A DNA stretch of 64,000 nt. Origin: Klebsormidium nitens (lineage: Eukaryota; Streptophyta; Klebsormidiophyceae; Klebsormidiales; Klebsormidiaceae). Shown here in pieces: positions 47,385-58,825 of the stretch (position 1 is the stretch's first letter; every line of letters starts with the position of its first letter). Both the position numbers and the translations under genes were made by a program. The notes under the pieces are model-generated. The model was given only the letters and a program-made list of their open reading frames with translations, was not told where the DNA came from and did no database searches. Where the stretch lies: assembly GCA_000708835.1 (NCBI GenBank), contig DF237001.1:21967-85966 (forward strand), written 5' to 3'.

Positions 47385-49908
47385 TTACAGCTCCGTCGTC
47401 AGCTCCGCTTCCTCATAGGGTACCGTCTCTGAAATTTTCGCCCCCGTTTCGGGGGGTATCCGCTCTCCCCCTCCTTCGCTTGCTGCAACGGCCCGTTCCA
47501 GAGGCGCCCCATGAAGTCCCTCCCCTTGCGTAACCTGCCCAACACCTTTTGCAAGACGGCGAGCGCTCCTCACGGGCTCCGTTTCTATGCCTTCGAACTC
47601 CGGTGCCTCCGAAGCGCCCCCGTTCGCCTGTCCGTCTACTGCTTGACACCGGTTCCCCAAGCTTCCCCGCTCACCACCTCCAGCTTTCGTCACTGCAGAC
47701 TCCCCCAAAATCTCAGAGTTATTCCTTGCGCTCGACACCTCCCCGGCCGCTTTCCGCTCATCAGTGCCGCTGTGCCCATTCACTCCCGAAGCCTCAGCCC
47801 GATGTCCCCATTCGCTGACGCCTTTGGCCCCATTCACACTCCCCCCCCTTGCAGCATCCCGTTCCTCCAGACGCCTCAGCCGCGCATCGAATCCGCTCAG
47901 CGCGCCCGTGACCGCCCTCTCAATCCTGAGGCATGTGCCCTCCAAACCCTCCAACCTCCGCAGAATCGCCCCTAGAGTCGCTCCCTGCTCCGCTGACCCG
48001 CCACTTACATTCTCTTTTTGATGTGTGGCCTCATTTCTGCACTTTTTTCCATCTACATTTTGAGGATCGTTTCCCTTCTCTGTCCCCAACAGCTCTGCCT
48101 TATCAGAAACGGATTCTTGATTAGGCGTAACTCCGTTGGGCAAAACGCCTCTGCTGTTACCGATCGCCGCCATCAGCGCGGATAGGTTCACCGGCGGCCG
48201 CTGAGCACTTCCACTAGCTCCGCTTGCTGAACCTAGGTGAGCCGCACCGGGTAGGTGTGAATTCCTCCTCCCTGCTTTCAAGCCCTGCATCGACGCCATA
48301 AGCTGAGCCAGCCCCTCCGGAATTGCAGGGTGTGAACGGCCACCGCTCGCTGCGCCCTTATTCACACTCCCATTGTTCGCTTGTGCTGGACTGCTACTCA
48401 TCTCTTCCACCCCGGTGCGGTTGCTTTGGCGAGCCTCCAGGTTGATTGCACTATGTTCAGGCGGAAGGAGGTGTGAAAAGGCACCGGGCAACTGAGGGAT
48501 CCCCGGGACTCCGCTGCTAAAGAGCGGCCCTAAAGCAGGTAACAGGGGCGCAAGCGCAGAAAGCGAACTGCCGGTCAGACGCGGAGGCGCCACCGACGTC
48601 GGGCCTCGAGAAGCATAGATTCTGATAGGGTCGATTTTTAATTCGGCCTTGTTCTGAAGAGAGACAAACTTGAGACGGAGAGACGTGAGCGCTGGCCCCC
48701 TCGCAAGCTTGATGCCACAGGAGTAAAGGGGCACCGACGTTTCTGCTGGTTTTACTGTGGGGGGTGAACGGTGAGGTCTGGACTCAGGGCCGGAAGACCC
48801 ATCCGATTGCCCCTCCTGACTCTCTTGCGGTGTTTCATGGCTTGTCTCTCGGGGGGGAGGAAAAGTAGAGGCTTCCGGCCGGGACTCCAGACTACTCGGC
48901 TTTGTGAGGGTGGCAATCGCTGGGGGGCTCGGGGAGGTTTCCTGACGGCTAGTCTGGCGGGGGGGTGGCACAGGCTGGGGGCGGTTGGGGGGTACTCTTG
49001 ATGGCTAGTCGTCCGGGGGGATGGGAAAGCTGGGGAAAGGTGGGGGNNNNNNNNNNNNNNNNNNNNNNNNNNNNNNNNNNNNNNNNNNNNNNNNNNNNNN
49101 NNNNNNNNNNNNNNNNNNNNNNNNNNNNNNNNNNNNNNNNGGGAAAAGCTGGGGAAAGTGGGGGGGACTCCTGATGGCTAGTTTCCGGGGGGGTGGGAAA
49201 GGCTGGGGGGGTTGGGGGGGCCTTCTGCTCCACTCCGCGGACCGTGCAGACGTACTCGTGGTCTTGGCTGCCGAGTTTGCGGGAGTAGACCTCGCAGGTT
49301 CGTGCTGTGCTGGAGAGCTTGATGAGGGAGACAAAGAAGGAGGTTTCCGGGAAGTCTACTGCAGGGGAAAAGCGTTGTGAGTTAGACAGGGAAAGTTTAA
49401 GGGTCAGGTTGGTCACTACAACCTTCCGGCAACGAAGGTTGAGGCATGTGTTCTCAGCCTATTCAATGAACAAGGCCAAATACAAGCAGCGTGCATTGAA
49501 GCGCAAGTGCATATCTTTGTGCCTGGGTGCAAAATTCAAGATATCTGATGTTCTTATAATCTGCGCCCATTGGGAGAATTTGCCGAGCGCTCTCTCACCG
49601 GGCCTCTTCTATATCTACTTCACGCCGCATTCTCTCCTTTTGAACGAAAATTCACGCGAGTCATAACAGAGAACCGCCATAGACTTCACCAGCTTGAAAC
49701 GCTGAAGAGCGCTCTTTCAGAGCTCACACTTACTGGTGATCTCACAAGGAGCCGGTTGGTCCGGCTGACCCAGGATCATGCGCTCACTGGCTTGCACAGG
49801 CTCGTTTCCCTCTACATCTTCCCAGTCTGCATGACTACCCTGGGTTAGCACCACTGCAGAGTCCAGAGTCCCACTGCAGACTTTCCATCGCGCCCTGGCC
49901 GACCACAT
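47385..49908 (-). CDS. PAAT-like protein (C10orf88-type), model broken
   Basis: Exon 1 is 49908-49734 (MWSARARWKVCSGTLDSA..., donor A|gtaagtg); exon 2 starts at 49358 with matching phase (A+TA = Ile). Exon 2 carries the family hallmark around ARTCEVYS and a VRG about 17 residues on. A C-rich (Pro-coding) tandem repeat with an N gap follows, then a long frame (48971-47385) with a second PAAT-like block (ALTSLRLKFVSL ... IRIYA), a segment like GLAQLMASM, and a coiled coil (LRRLEGLEG ... ARLRRLEE). The order matches animal PAAT proteins, which associate with mitochondrial ABC transporters. The frames before and after the repeat do not connect: the downstream frame meets TAG at 49007-49005, so either a C-run indel at about 48957-48966 or an intron spanning the repeat is needed. 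Confidence 0.6.
48940..49240 (-). repeat. C-rich tandem repeat with internal N gap
   Basis: Units of about 60-70 bp, each with a core close to ACTAGCCATCAGGAGT followed by C-runs and TTTCCCCAG (minus strand), surround 94 Ns at 49047-49140. Long C-runs make both copy number and reading frame unreliable. Several units contain a pyrimidine tract plus AG, resembling repeated 3' splice sites. Confidence 0.75.
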
Positions 49909-50455
49909 ACTGACAACTTCCAGCAGGCTTTAGAAACCCTTATTAGCCAAATTGAGATGTCTGATTATGAGCAGCTATGCATATTTCACTAACGCGCCTC
50001 GATTCAAAGAAAAGGCTTTCCAAGAATGCAAGAGGGAAGCGTCCCTCTATGTTTTTCAATCCGGCAGCACTGTGCAACTCTGCCACCCTCCAATCCAGCC
50101 CGTACCTGTAGAAAAGCTCACTCCTTCCTTGCAGCTAAACTCTTAGACGACTAGCGCCCGCCCAGCTGCATTGTGCAATTACCGAGATACTGAGCAGATT
50201 GTCCAGATCTGGCTTTCGTCAGGGTTTTCTCTCGAATCCTATGCAAAGTAGCCGGTAATTCACACTGCGACAACTTCAGCGCACTAGCGCCGTGGAAACA
50301 TTGTACCAGTGTCAACTACCGGGTGTCGTGGAGGAAGACATCTGCTACCTTCGCCAGCCTGTATTGCAAGGACGAAGCAGAAGCATATCCGATTCCTAGA
50401 CAGCACAGATTGAGCTGCATTGTATCAAGGAAGGCGCCCGCTTGCGTCCCCAATC
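49909..50455. promoter_or_regulatory. divergent promoter of PAAT-like and MYND genes
   Basis: 547 bp between two start codons that point away from each other; it must hold both leaders and promoters. No clear TATA box is placed correctly for either gene. Confidence 0.45.
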
Positions 50456-51988
50456 ATGGCGGTCGACCCTATCGACGTGGACGACTTTGCCTCGCAGCTT
50501 CTGTCTGACAACTCCTATGAGCTCACAATGGCAATGCTGAAGGGTCCAGAATTGCAAGAGGCGGAAGTCGCTGGCAGCACTTGGCCTCCGAGGCTCCTAC
50601 AGGAAGTGGCCATCTACGGACAGGGTTCTGTCCTCCAAAAGTTGATCAGGCAGATTCTAGCGGGAAAAGACAAAGCAGGCGCGGGGCCAGGGTATGCATT
50701 TGATATAGAGGGGGGGAACTCGTTGGGGTTTGCCGCCATGGGTGCCCTGACTATGGTGACAATGAGCAGGCCGGCAGCGCAACTGTGCCTAGCGCTGCAT
50801 GAAGGGTTTGAGCAGCGGCTGTTCCAGATGTTTCTGGAGAACGCAATGTTGATAAGAGCGTTACCCGATTGGGACTCAGACCCGCTCATGTACGCCTCCT
50901 TCGGTATCGAGCTCGTTGCAAACCTGGCCCGCGTGTCGGCCGCGCTGCGTCAGATAATGCAAGGAATTTCGAGGTTCGTCCCCCTTCTGGAGTATCTCGT
51001 GTCGGTCGAGCATGCCAAGAAAGCGCGCCCTGAGGCCGTCACGGGAATACGGACGCAGGTTGCGAGGCTTATGCTCGTCCTGTCGGTGTCGCCAGACTGT
51101 CAAGAGTGGTTCAGGGAGTCAGGGTTAGTGAGGGTTATCACAACCATCTGTGAAACCACCAAGCCAGGGGCAAAGGGGGAGGCAGTCATGGCCTGTCTCG
51201 TGGCGCTGCTCAGAATGTCGGAAAGTCCGGAAGGTCTTGCAATCCTGAAGGCGCAGTCAGCCCTTATGTCAATCTTGAAGCGCCAAACCAAGAAAATCAA
51301 TTCGCAGTGCCCCGAGCTCTGGAGGCCGCTCGAACGCAGGCTCTTCCAAGGCCAAGACAGAAGCATTCCTGCCTTTGGGGCAGGAGATAAGGAGATCTGG
51401 AAGCTTGCGCGTAAGACGGGCTTCAATGGCATGGCAGTCACGTGTTCACTATCAAACTGCACGACAAAGCAGGAATATGTGTCTGGGACAAAGTTCAGCA
51501 AGTGCGGGCGCTGCGGCGTTGCGCATTACTGCAGGTGAGTACTGGCGACAAGGCCGCTTCTTTGCTGAAGTCCGAGAATTTTCACCATCAGATGTAGAGT
51601 TCCGCATATGATCATTGTGCAATGTGATTTCTGTTTCTTGACGCCTCCTTGCTGACTTGTGTACATGCTGCACCTGCCAAATAAGCAGCAAATGGATGGG
51701 GGGGGAATGATTGAAAGTCAAATGCAGTCCGTTATAAGTCGCAGTCCGCATCACTGGTGTTGGAAACACTCGTGCAGGAGTTCGTTATGTATCTGTTTGT
51801 GATTGTTCCTGAGCGGTAAAAAGTCAGTCTTTCACCTTGGAAGTCATGACTCCAATCTCGAAATGATTTGGAAATCGTGCTGACATTCACATTTCTCCTG
51901 CAGCAAGGAGCATCAGCTGCTTCATTGGCGGACACACAAAAAGCATTGCTTTAAGAAGGAGAAGATTCCCGGGACTGATATCGGCTGA
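50456..51988 (+). CDS. armadillo-like protein with C-terminal MYND zinc finger
   Basis: Exons 50456-51534 and 51904-51988 (AG|gtgagt ... ctgcag|C, phase 2) give 387 aa. Residues 1-330 are helical with Leu/Ala/Val repeats suggestive of an armadillo-like superhelix. From about residue 342 comes a MYND-type finger: CSLSNC, FSKCGRCGVAHYC, then SKEHQLLHWRTHKKHC. The position normally Cys in the YCSxxCQ pattern is His here (YCSKEHQ), which can still bind zinc. MYND fingers bind proline-rich peptides; partner and process are unknown. The ATG at 50456 is chosen because homology-like sequence starts there; the frame is open 12 codons further up without ATG. Confidence 0.88.
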
Positions 51989-53938
51989 GATTCCGCGCAC
52001 ATTAGATTAAAGCGAAGATGGACCATTTAATGGAGGTTGGAATCCGTCGGGAGAGAGTAGAGATTTGCCAAAAGGTCTTCTTTTGGAGTCTCATTCGAGT
52101 CATGAGCTGATTATACAGGTCACTTGCTTCGCGATCCTCCGTCGTAAATTCTTTTGTCTGTTGCTTTGGCGCGAAGGTGCAGCGCGGCAGTTAGAAGGGA
52201 GTAACCTTTGAGTTCGTCAAAGTCGGAATGCAATTCGTCCAATCGAACGATCCAAGTACGCAGCCACCAGGCGCATCAGGTCGAGCTAGTCCAATGTATG
52301 ACTGCGTTTCATGCAATGATGTCTTGATGTACTACGAGGGTAAAGCGATTCAGTGCCACCGACCGACCACATACAAGATTTTCTGTTCCAGCTTAGTACG
52401 TGTAGCTGTATATAGTAGCGATTGGGACGAAGGAACCTGACGGCCCAGCGATTAGAGAATTTTATGCGCGGGAACTTCGGAATCGTGCACACTGATAACT
52501 TTGCCCGTCAGCCATCATATTGAACCGGTGGTTTCGATTGAGCTTACAGAGCAACCGGCCAGTACGTATGTACAGTCATTGCATTACAGTCACGCGCGCA
52601 GCGCTTCGGATTTACGCGCATGAGAACTGAAATTATATGGCAGTCACTGGTGATCAGGTTCGTGCTGCCTGTGCGGTCGTGGCGCGCAGTCATTGAGCTA
52701 CTGAGGGATAGACCAGGGCAGCCGTGGCAATTCAGGTCAAGTCTGTTTCGACTGGCTTGGCCGGATGAAAAGCTCGAAGGGGACTTTATGATATGCGACG
52801 TTTTCGAACAAGAAGGTTGTTACGCATCGGCCAACACTGATCACATGTCAGATCAATGGTGATCACAAGATTTACTGCTACCAATTTGTCGTCCGAATTC
52901 AATCCCTAATCTCAGGCCTGAGACGGACACGAGACGTGCCGCTTATCTAGAAAGCCCCAGGCCGATTGTGGGGACTTGCTTATCATATCATATGTCCATG
53001 TGATCACTGCTTATGGTACGTGTGCTGACGTATCTTGTGATGACCTATTCGGTCGAAGCACCCGTCATTGTAGGAACACAGTGACGTCACATCAGTGGCA
53101 GGTAAACAGATGGAAAAAGCTATAACGGTGCGGAATCAAGTTCTGCGAGCAACCCACTGTAAGAACACAGTGACGTCAAATCACTGACGGAAGCTCAGGT
53201 GCTTCCTAACATTCTGGAGAAGTAACGGAGTGTCATCATATGAGAAAGATCGTGAGCGCTCTGCAACGTGACTGTAGGTGAAGCTACAAGTATTTTCATT
53301 GACTCAATAAGTCCACTGAATTAATCAGTCGTTTCCTTCATCGACGTATTAGGAGGAGGTTATATCCAGTTGATCAGCACGTGGCACGCAAGCTGAGATT
53401 CTATCGTCGCGAGTCGAGAATCAGAAGAGTAGACTCAAATTTGATGCTTCACATTGTCACATCAATGTAGGGTCATACTAAACGGCCATCCGATAAGCGA
53501 TCAATCGCACAAGCCTTAGGGACAGGAGAACGTGGGAGAACCCGTCTGCCATGTTCAAGTGTTTTCTGCAAACGAGAAGAGGAGCGCTTCCTTGTAACAA
53601 TATTTCAAGAGTCGAGCCCAAGGAGGTGGCGGCACACTGTGGCGCGACCTCTTCAAGGCGTTCTCCAGTAGATTCTGAGTATGGACGATCTACTCTGCAT
53701 CTCTGGCGCTTTATAATTTCCAGACGCCTCTTCGGAAAGTCCACAAAGATCCTCGCATAAGTCCTTGCGACAGCGTCGTTTTCGATGAAAGGCCAAGATC
53801 GGACAAACAAAACAAGTTCCCTTGGAATTTGTGCTGGTATAACCTCGAAGGCGTGGAAAACCTGAATCTGCTGACCTTGGCGAGCTTAGATAGAACAAAG
53901 TAATACCTGCAAACCTGCAGCATCTGCGCAATAGAAGC
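51989..53938. other. no gene recognised; upstream of KH-like gene
   Basis: Contains a pair of direct repeats described separately. Only short frames otherwise. An acceptor-like ctgcag at 53915-53920, 18 bp before the ATG of the next gene, suggests a 5' exon may lie here. Confidence 0.4.
53066..53190 (+). promoter_or_regulatory. two direct repeats each centred on TGACGTCA
   Basis: 53066-53101 and 53155-53190 match at most positions (gtaggaacacagtgacgtca versus gtaagaacacagtgacgtca), spaced about 89 bp. TGACGTCA is the consensus palindrome of bZIP factors (CRE/TGA type). They lie about 0.8 kb upstream of the KH-like gene's ATG, so a regulatory role is plausible but inferred. Confidence 0.5.
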
Positions 53939-56373
53939 ATGAACAAGATTTATACCAACGGGCTGTTCGCGTTGGATCTAGAACGAAGCGTGCCTTTTCC
54001 TGAGAACATGGACGTCAGGGATCTGATGAGCAGCTTTTTGGAGAGTGTAAGGGACCGGACAGGAACGGACTGCCACGTGGATGCGGACCAGGGGCTTGTG
54101 GTGCTGTCCGGATCCTGCTTATGTGAGGGCTCTGAAGATTGTTTCTTTCCGTGATTGTTTTCTGGAATTGGGTTTTCGAACTTTTTGAGCTTGAATCCTC
54201 TCAAAGATCCAAATGTGAGACTAAAAAAGAATCATAAGTATTGACACCCAGATCCGTACTCCCATATGCTGCAAGCCGTCCCTATCGCACCCCTGCTTTT
54301 GGCTTGCACAGTCAGAAAGCAGATTTTAATATTAGGGTCAGCTCGGCTCCGCTTCTGGGCAGATCTGACCTTTCCCAGAATCGTTCAAAAGCATCAATAA
54401 ATTGAATAAGTGTTCTCTGTACCGGACCTTCTGAAAGCTCGTGATTGCGCATAGGGTCGGCCCCTGCACCCACTACTGAAAGAACCCCGCTTTGAGATCC
54501 AATTCCAAAATTTCCCGGATTCAGTTCAACGCAGCTATTCAAACTGACTGTTTGTGACGGGTACATTGTCTCGTGCAGCTTCGGTGAGCAAAGCAGAGGA
54601 AATGGTGAGGAAGAAGTTTGACTCCTTTCTGAGAGGCGGAGCTGTCCGGGATAATGCTGTCTACCCACACGGACCCGAGACGCATCAGGCAAGTATCGGC
54701 CGCACTTCCTATCACGCAACTTAGGAGGAACCAGATAACATGACTGAGAAAGCATCGGATCACGAAATTGGCTTTGCAATTTAGAACCGGTGATACTTAG
54801 CACCAGTATGTTGAAGCAAGCGTTATTAGCTCCAGCGGCAATCTCCGAGATCTTGGTGACACGAAGGCAGGCCACAGACTGTGTCTTCTCTGTTCAACAC
54901 TTTTCTGGCTGATTGCAGAGGAGCTGTGTGTATGCTTTCTTCTGCACAATCAGACAACAAAAGTTCCCGTTGATTGTGAAGTACCTCCTCCGCACAGAAA
55001 ACCTTGTCCAAGCAACCAGGCTTTATGCGCTGCCCCTGAAAGTCCTTCGTTCCCAAACACAGGTCTTCAGCGCTGCCTTTGAGAGCGACGGATTCGTCGA
55101 CTTCGAGCGGAGCACCGCACCCCGAAACAACCCCACAGCCCTCGCTTTCGAAGCCAGCCCCCATCCCGTTTTCTCCGTTTCTATAACCGACTTGCACAAG
55201 GCGACCAACCCAAAGCCAAACCCAGACGGAATGGTCGCCCAATCGAGCGAATTATCGCACTCCGAGATGACGTGGGCAACGTGCGATCCGCCATCACCGG
55301 TGGGCGGTCCGCTGACGTCACCGGGCGTCCACACGTCGGAGCAGATGGGTCCCCTCTTGCAGCAACTAGCAGCGGCGAGAGAGGCGGCTCAGCAGTTTCA
55401 GGGCCCCCCGCCGTTTGACACGATCAAAGTGCACTTCGAGTTGGGAACGCAGCTCTTTTACCACCGGATTGGAGGGGTCCCGGGGGACTGCTTTCTGCTT
55501 GGGGGGCCTGTTCCCATCGAATTCGTAAAGAGTGCGAAGGTGGGGGTTGAGGCGCTTTGAAGAATCTGACAATTATTACTGGGAGTCCGCGCGGTTTCTG
55601 TCTTCCCCATTGTCTTAGGACCCTGTGTTTGCTTGTCGACGGCTTGAGGGCTTTGTAAAGTCTCACCTAAAATTACTCAAGCTCTTCTGCAAGTATCAGA
55701 TTATCCATTTTTGATGAGTTCTGGAACACTGCAGATCTGGGCGCTGACGCCTTCTGGTTTGACTTTGCGTCGCTGTATGACGCTAAAAAACAGACCTCAA
55801 CTCGAGCTGTAAAGGTCGAGCGTTCAGGAGCTTAAAGCGATCCCCATTTGCGCAACCATCAGAATGAAAAGGATTACGCAACCGGAACCCAAGTTTCAAC
55901 AAAGTAAGACGGCCCCCAATCGGTGACGTCAGCTCCTCTTCTTTCAGGTGGGCGCCGGTGAAGACCTCCAGCTCATCTTTTCCAACCACGTGGCGCCCTC
56001 CGTGTGCGGCGCCGTCGAAGCCCACCTCCTCTCGCGCGGCTTCCGCCACGTGGCGTCCCGGCAGCAGCTCTCGCTCCACGTTTCGAACGTCGAAGATCTC
56101 ACCAGCGCCCGCATCAGCTTCCTGGTCTTCGATTCCGGAACCGGCAAGCGGCTCCAGATCCGTTCCGTCAACTCTGGCGCGTCGGAGCTCTTCTCGCTTT
56201 CAATGATCAGCCCCGGGGGATCCCCCGACCACAGGCTCAGCTTGCGCGCGAGCTCCGACCTCGCGGGGAATGAGCCCGGGGGCTTGGGGCCCGAGGTGTG
56301 GGAGTACGCGCGCATGTGCGTGGATCGGGCGGCGGCACCCGTTCGTGGCGAGCTCCTCGCCAAACGCGGGTAA
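53939..56373 (+). CDS. KH-like plus DUF7903-like protein
   Basis: Exons 53939-54122, 54579-54688, 54919-55539 and 55948-56373 join in consistent phases. Intron 2 has a GC donor (CAG|gcaagt at 54689). Exons 1-2 encode a KH-like unit (DLMSSFLESVRDRTGTDCHV ... LVVLSGS ... SKAEEMVRKKF). Exon 3 ends with KVHFELGTQLFYH, and exon 4 continues IFSNHVAPSVCGAV and a beta-rich stretch; this order resembles the uncharacterised plant DUF7903 proteins as I remember them, a low-certainty call. If exon 4 is read through, the frame stops at TAA 56371-56373, giving 446 aa; a donor GG|gtaagc sits just before that stop, so the gene may continue downstream. A KH domain would suggest RNA binding. Confidence 0.6.
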
Positions 56374-56791
56374 GCCACCCAACTCCAGACTGATGGGATT
56401 ATGAAGGAAGCTGAGCGTAAAGTATGGGCTGAGAAGAGGAAAAAAGTGCCTTCCCAATAGTTTCAAAGCTTTTCGACCAGAATCCAGGGGTCATGGATGA
56501 GCCGACTACTCAGACGAGCGCCATAAGGTCTAAGGCGCGCAACATAGGAGACTAGTTTGTTTTCATCCGCCGACTTGAATATGAGCTGGCAAGGCATCGG
56601 AATTTCCGCAGCTTCCCCAGTCTGCTTCGTTGAATCTCTTGCACGTGTCACGACTCACCATTCAGAGACCAGTATTTTGATCTTTGGGAATATCAGCTGC
56701 CTGATCGAAGTGCCTGGTATCCTTTCAGTGGGACTGCTTGATTTGTCAAAATTTTGAGACTAGGCTGTGGGATTTTTGGGTTAAGTTCTAG

Positions 56792-57955
56792 GAATTGTAC
56801 CTGGCCGTTGGAGAAAAACTTCTCGCGGATCTCTTACCGGAGCTCCCTATACTTCCCTGCACAGATAACTTCGTCGTGGAGAATGCTCGTTTCAAAATCA
56901 AGCGCGTCTTCGAGGGACGATTACTGCAATGCGAGAGCGCAAAGAGGCCAGTGCAATCCGTCAAACCCATCCCGCTTGCTCGAGCGGAAAAGCGGAAGTC
57001 GGGTCAGCATGGGAACGCAGAAAGCCCGGTGATTCAACGAACGAAGACGGAACCAGAGGGGTTCGAGAACGGAAAAAACCAAGCGAGCAGCAAACCGGTG
57101 AAGAAAGACAATGGAGTGGGGCAAAGAGACAGCATCGTCGTAAAGAGAGTGTGCTTCGAAAAGGTGGCGTTTGAGAAGCGGGCGGCCGGAAAGGAACGGC
57201 GGAACGGAAAACTTGGGGGCCCGCTAGCCGGCCAAGAGCGAGCCGACTTACCGGAAAGGCTGCCACGTGTTGCGTCCTGGAACGGCGGACGAACAGAAAA
57301 CCAGAGCATTGCGTGTGACAGGAAACCGGCCATGTATGCTAAGGGGCTGCCACGTGTTGCGTCCTGGAACGGAGCAGAGGCCGAAAAGGAGAGCTTGCCA
57401 CGTGTCAGAATCTTGGCTGTGCTTGGCCGAGGGCTGCGGCGTTTGGCGTCCCCCGCGAAGCTGAGGAACGGCGGAGGGCGAGAGTCCCGGAATGGAGCAC
57501 GGGCGGAATCAACTGGGAAGCGGAGCGCTGTCGGCGGAACGGTAGCGGTCAACGGACCGGAAAATCAGCCGCCCCAACGGAGTGAGCGGAAGAGGGTACA
57601 CGGGTACGAGATTGGGCCAATGGAAGCGTTGACCTTGAGTGGAGAGGAAGAAGAGGAGGAGACAGGGTCAGACGGAAGAAGACTTCTGGCGGAAAAGTCG
57701 GTAGCGGAGTTTCCGCTCAGCGGAACGGAAGCGGAAGCAGACTCGGAAGCGGAAGCGGATGCGGAAGCGGAAGTGGAGGAGGGAATCCTTGTGCGTGTGA
57801 CATTCTCGAGTGTTGTTGACGAGAATGGGTGCCACTTGGAGATTGCGGGAACTTTGCCCGAGCTGAATGCGGGGGCACCGACACGTGTCAGCGATCTAGA
57901 AGCCTTGGCCGCGTTCTGCGAGTCCCTGTGCGAAGTGAAAAAGGAAGGTGTTTGA
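56792..57955 (+). CDS. 387-codon terminal exon, gene unidentified
   Basis: It opens right after an acceptor (ttctag, with an in-frame TAG forming its end) and runs to a TGA at 57953-57955. The first 60 residues (ELYLAVGEKLLADLLPEL...) look folded. The rest is charged and low complexity, with two LPRVASWNG repeats and a Glu/Ala-rich run, then a final folded-looking segment (ILVRVTFSSVV ... LEALAAFCESL). It has no usable ATG at its start, so it needs an upstream exon: either the preceding KH-like gene (by a weak donor CCC|gttcgt after 56340) or a separate first exon, for example from the ATG at 56581. I do not recognise it. Confidence 0.55.
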   Translation, partial: ELYLAVGEKLLADLLPELPILPCTDNFVVENARFKIKRVFEGRLLQCESAKRPVQSVKPIPLARAEKRKSGQHGNAESPVIQRTKTEPEGFENGKNQASSKPVKKDNGVGQRDSIVVKRVCFEKVAFEKRAAGKERRNGKLGGPLAGQERADLPERLPRVASWNGGRTENQSIACDRKPAMYAKGLPRVASWNGAEAEKESLPRVRILAVLGRGLRRLASPAKLRNGGGRESRNGARAESTGKRSAVGGTVAVNGPENQPPQRSERKRVHGYEIGPMEALTLSGEEEEEETGSDGRRLLAEKSVAEFPLSGTEAEADSEAEADAEAEVEEGILVRVTFSSVVDENGCHLEIAGTLPELNAGAPTRVSDLEALAAFCESLCEVKKEGV

Positions 57956-58825
57956 CATGCTTTGATTGAACCTGTAGATAGCCAAATGGTTCTAGTCTTG
58001 CGTGTTTGGAAAAGGGCCCGGCTGTAAATAGGAAGAAGCTAAGCACGCGGTTGGAAATTTGTAGGAGCGACGTCCATGCCCGCGTTTGAAGTCGTCACGT
58101 ATTTACCTCGCCCTCACAGGCCCACATTAGGGCAAGCGCGCTGTGTTAAGGCTTATCTCCGGCAGACCCGGACCTAAATATTGTAGGATCGTTCATTAGA
58201 TTCTTGTGACTTTGAGCCTGCAAGCTTGCGCCTGGTTGTTAATCATTTTGATGTAGATTAAGTGGTCAATCAGTAAAAGTGTTTTGGGTTCTGTGTCTGC
58301 ACAGCAAGTCTGCTCCGGATTGACCCGGGGTATTGAGCAAGGGCGACTGGAAGTCTCGGTTTCCTCCTGGTCTCAAAATTACCCTGTTGAAGACTCTGAC
58401 CATGCGAAGCAAATCCAGCCTTTTAATCCATGTGTGGACATGCCGCCGCGCGACTTTCTTATAAGTTCATGTCGTGATAACCGTCTCGGGTATATTATGC
58501 AACGATCCTCGCGCATGCATGTCAATCACCAATTCCGTACAACTTGGATTCGTGCGCATGCAGAAGCGAAATCAAAGTTGCAAGTCGACCGTCGAAGGTC
58601 GTGACAAACACGTAGGGCTGCAAATTGGAGCCGTTCAAGCTATGCTATTGCTAGCGGGAGCGCTCTAGCGCCCGCCTTCTCGGAAAACCCAGCCTGTTGA
58701 ATTCGCAGTCTTTCCAGCCGTAGTAGCCTTCGGCCGCAGCTTACCATATTCAGTTGTAGATCACGAGCAAGGAAAGGAAGAGGGAAGCCAGGCAAAGGAA
58801 CCATCAGCGCTCTTCCACACGAAGC
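57956..58825. other. intergenic, nothing recognised
   Basis: 3' flank of the preceding exon and promoter of the next gene. Short frames only. Confidence 0.5.

Noticed and set aside
47511-48124. Plus-strand frames opposite the PAAT-like exon
   Set aside because: Pro/Ser/Arg-rich shadows of the minus-strand coding exon.
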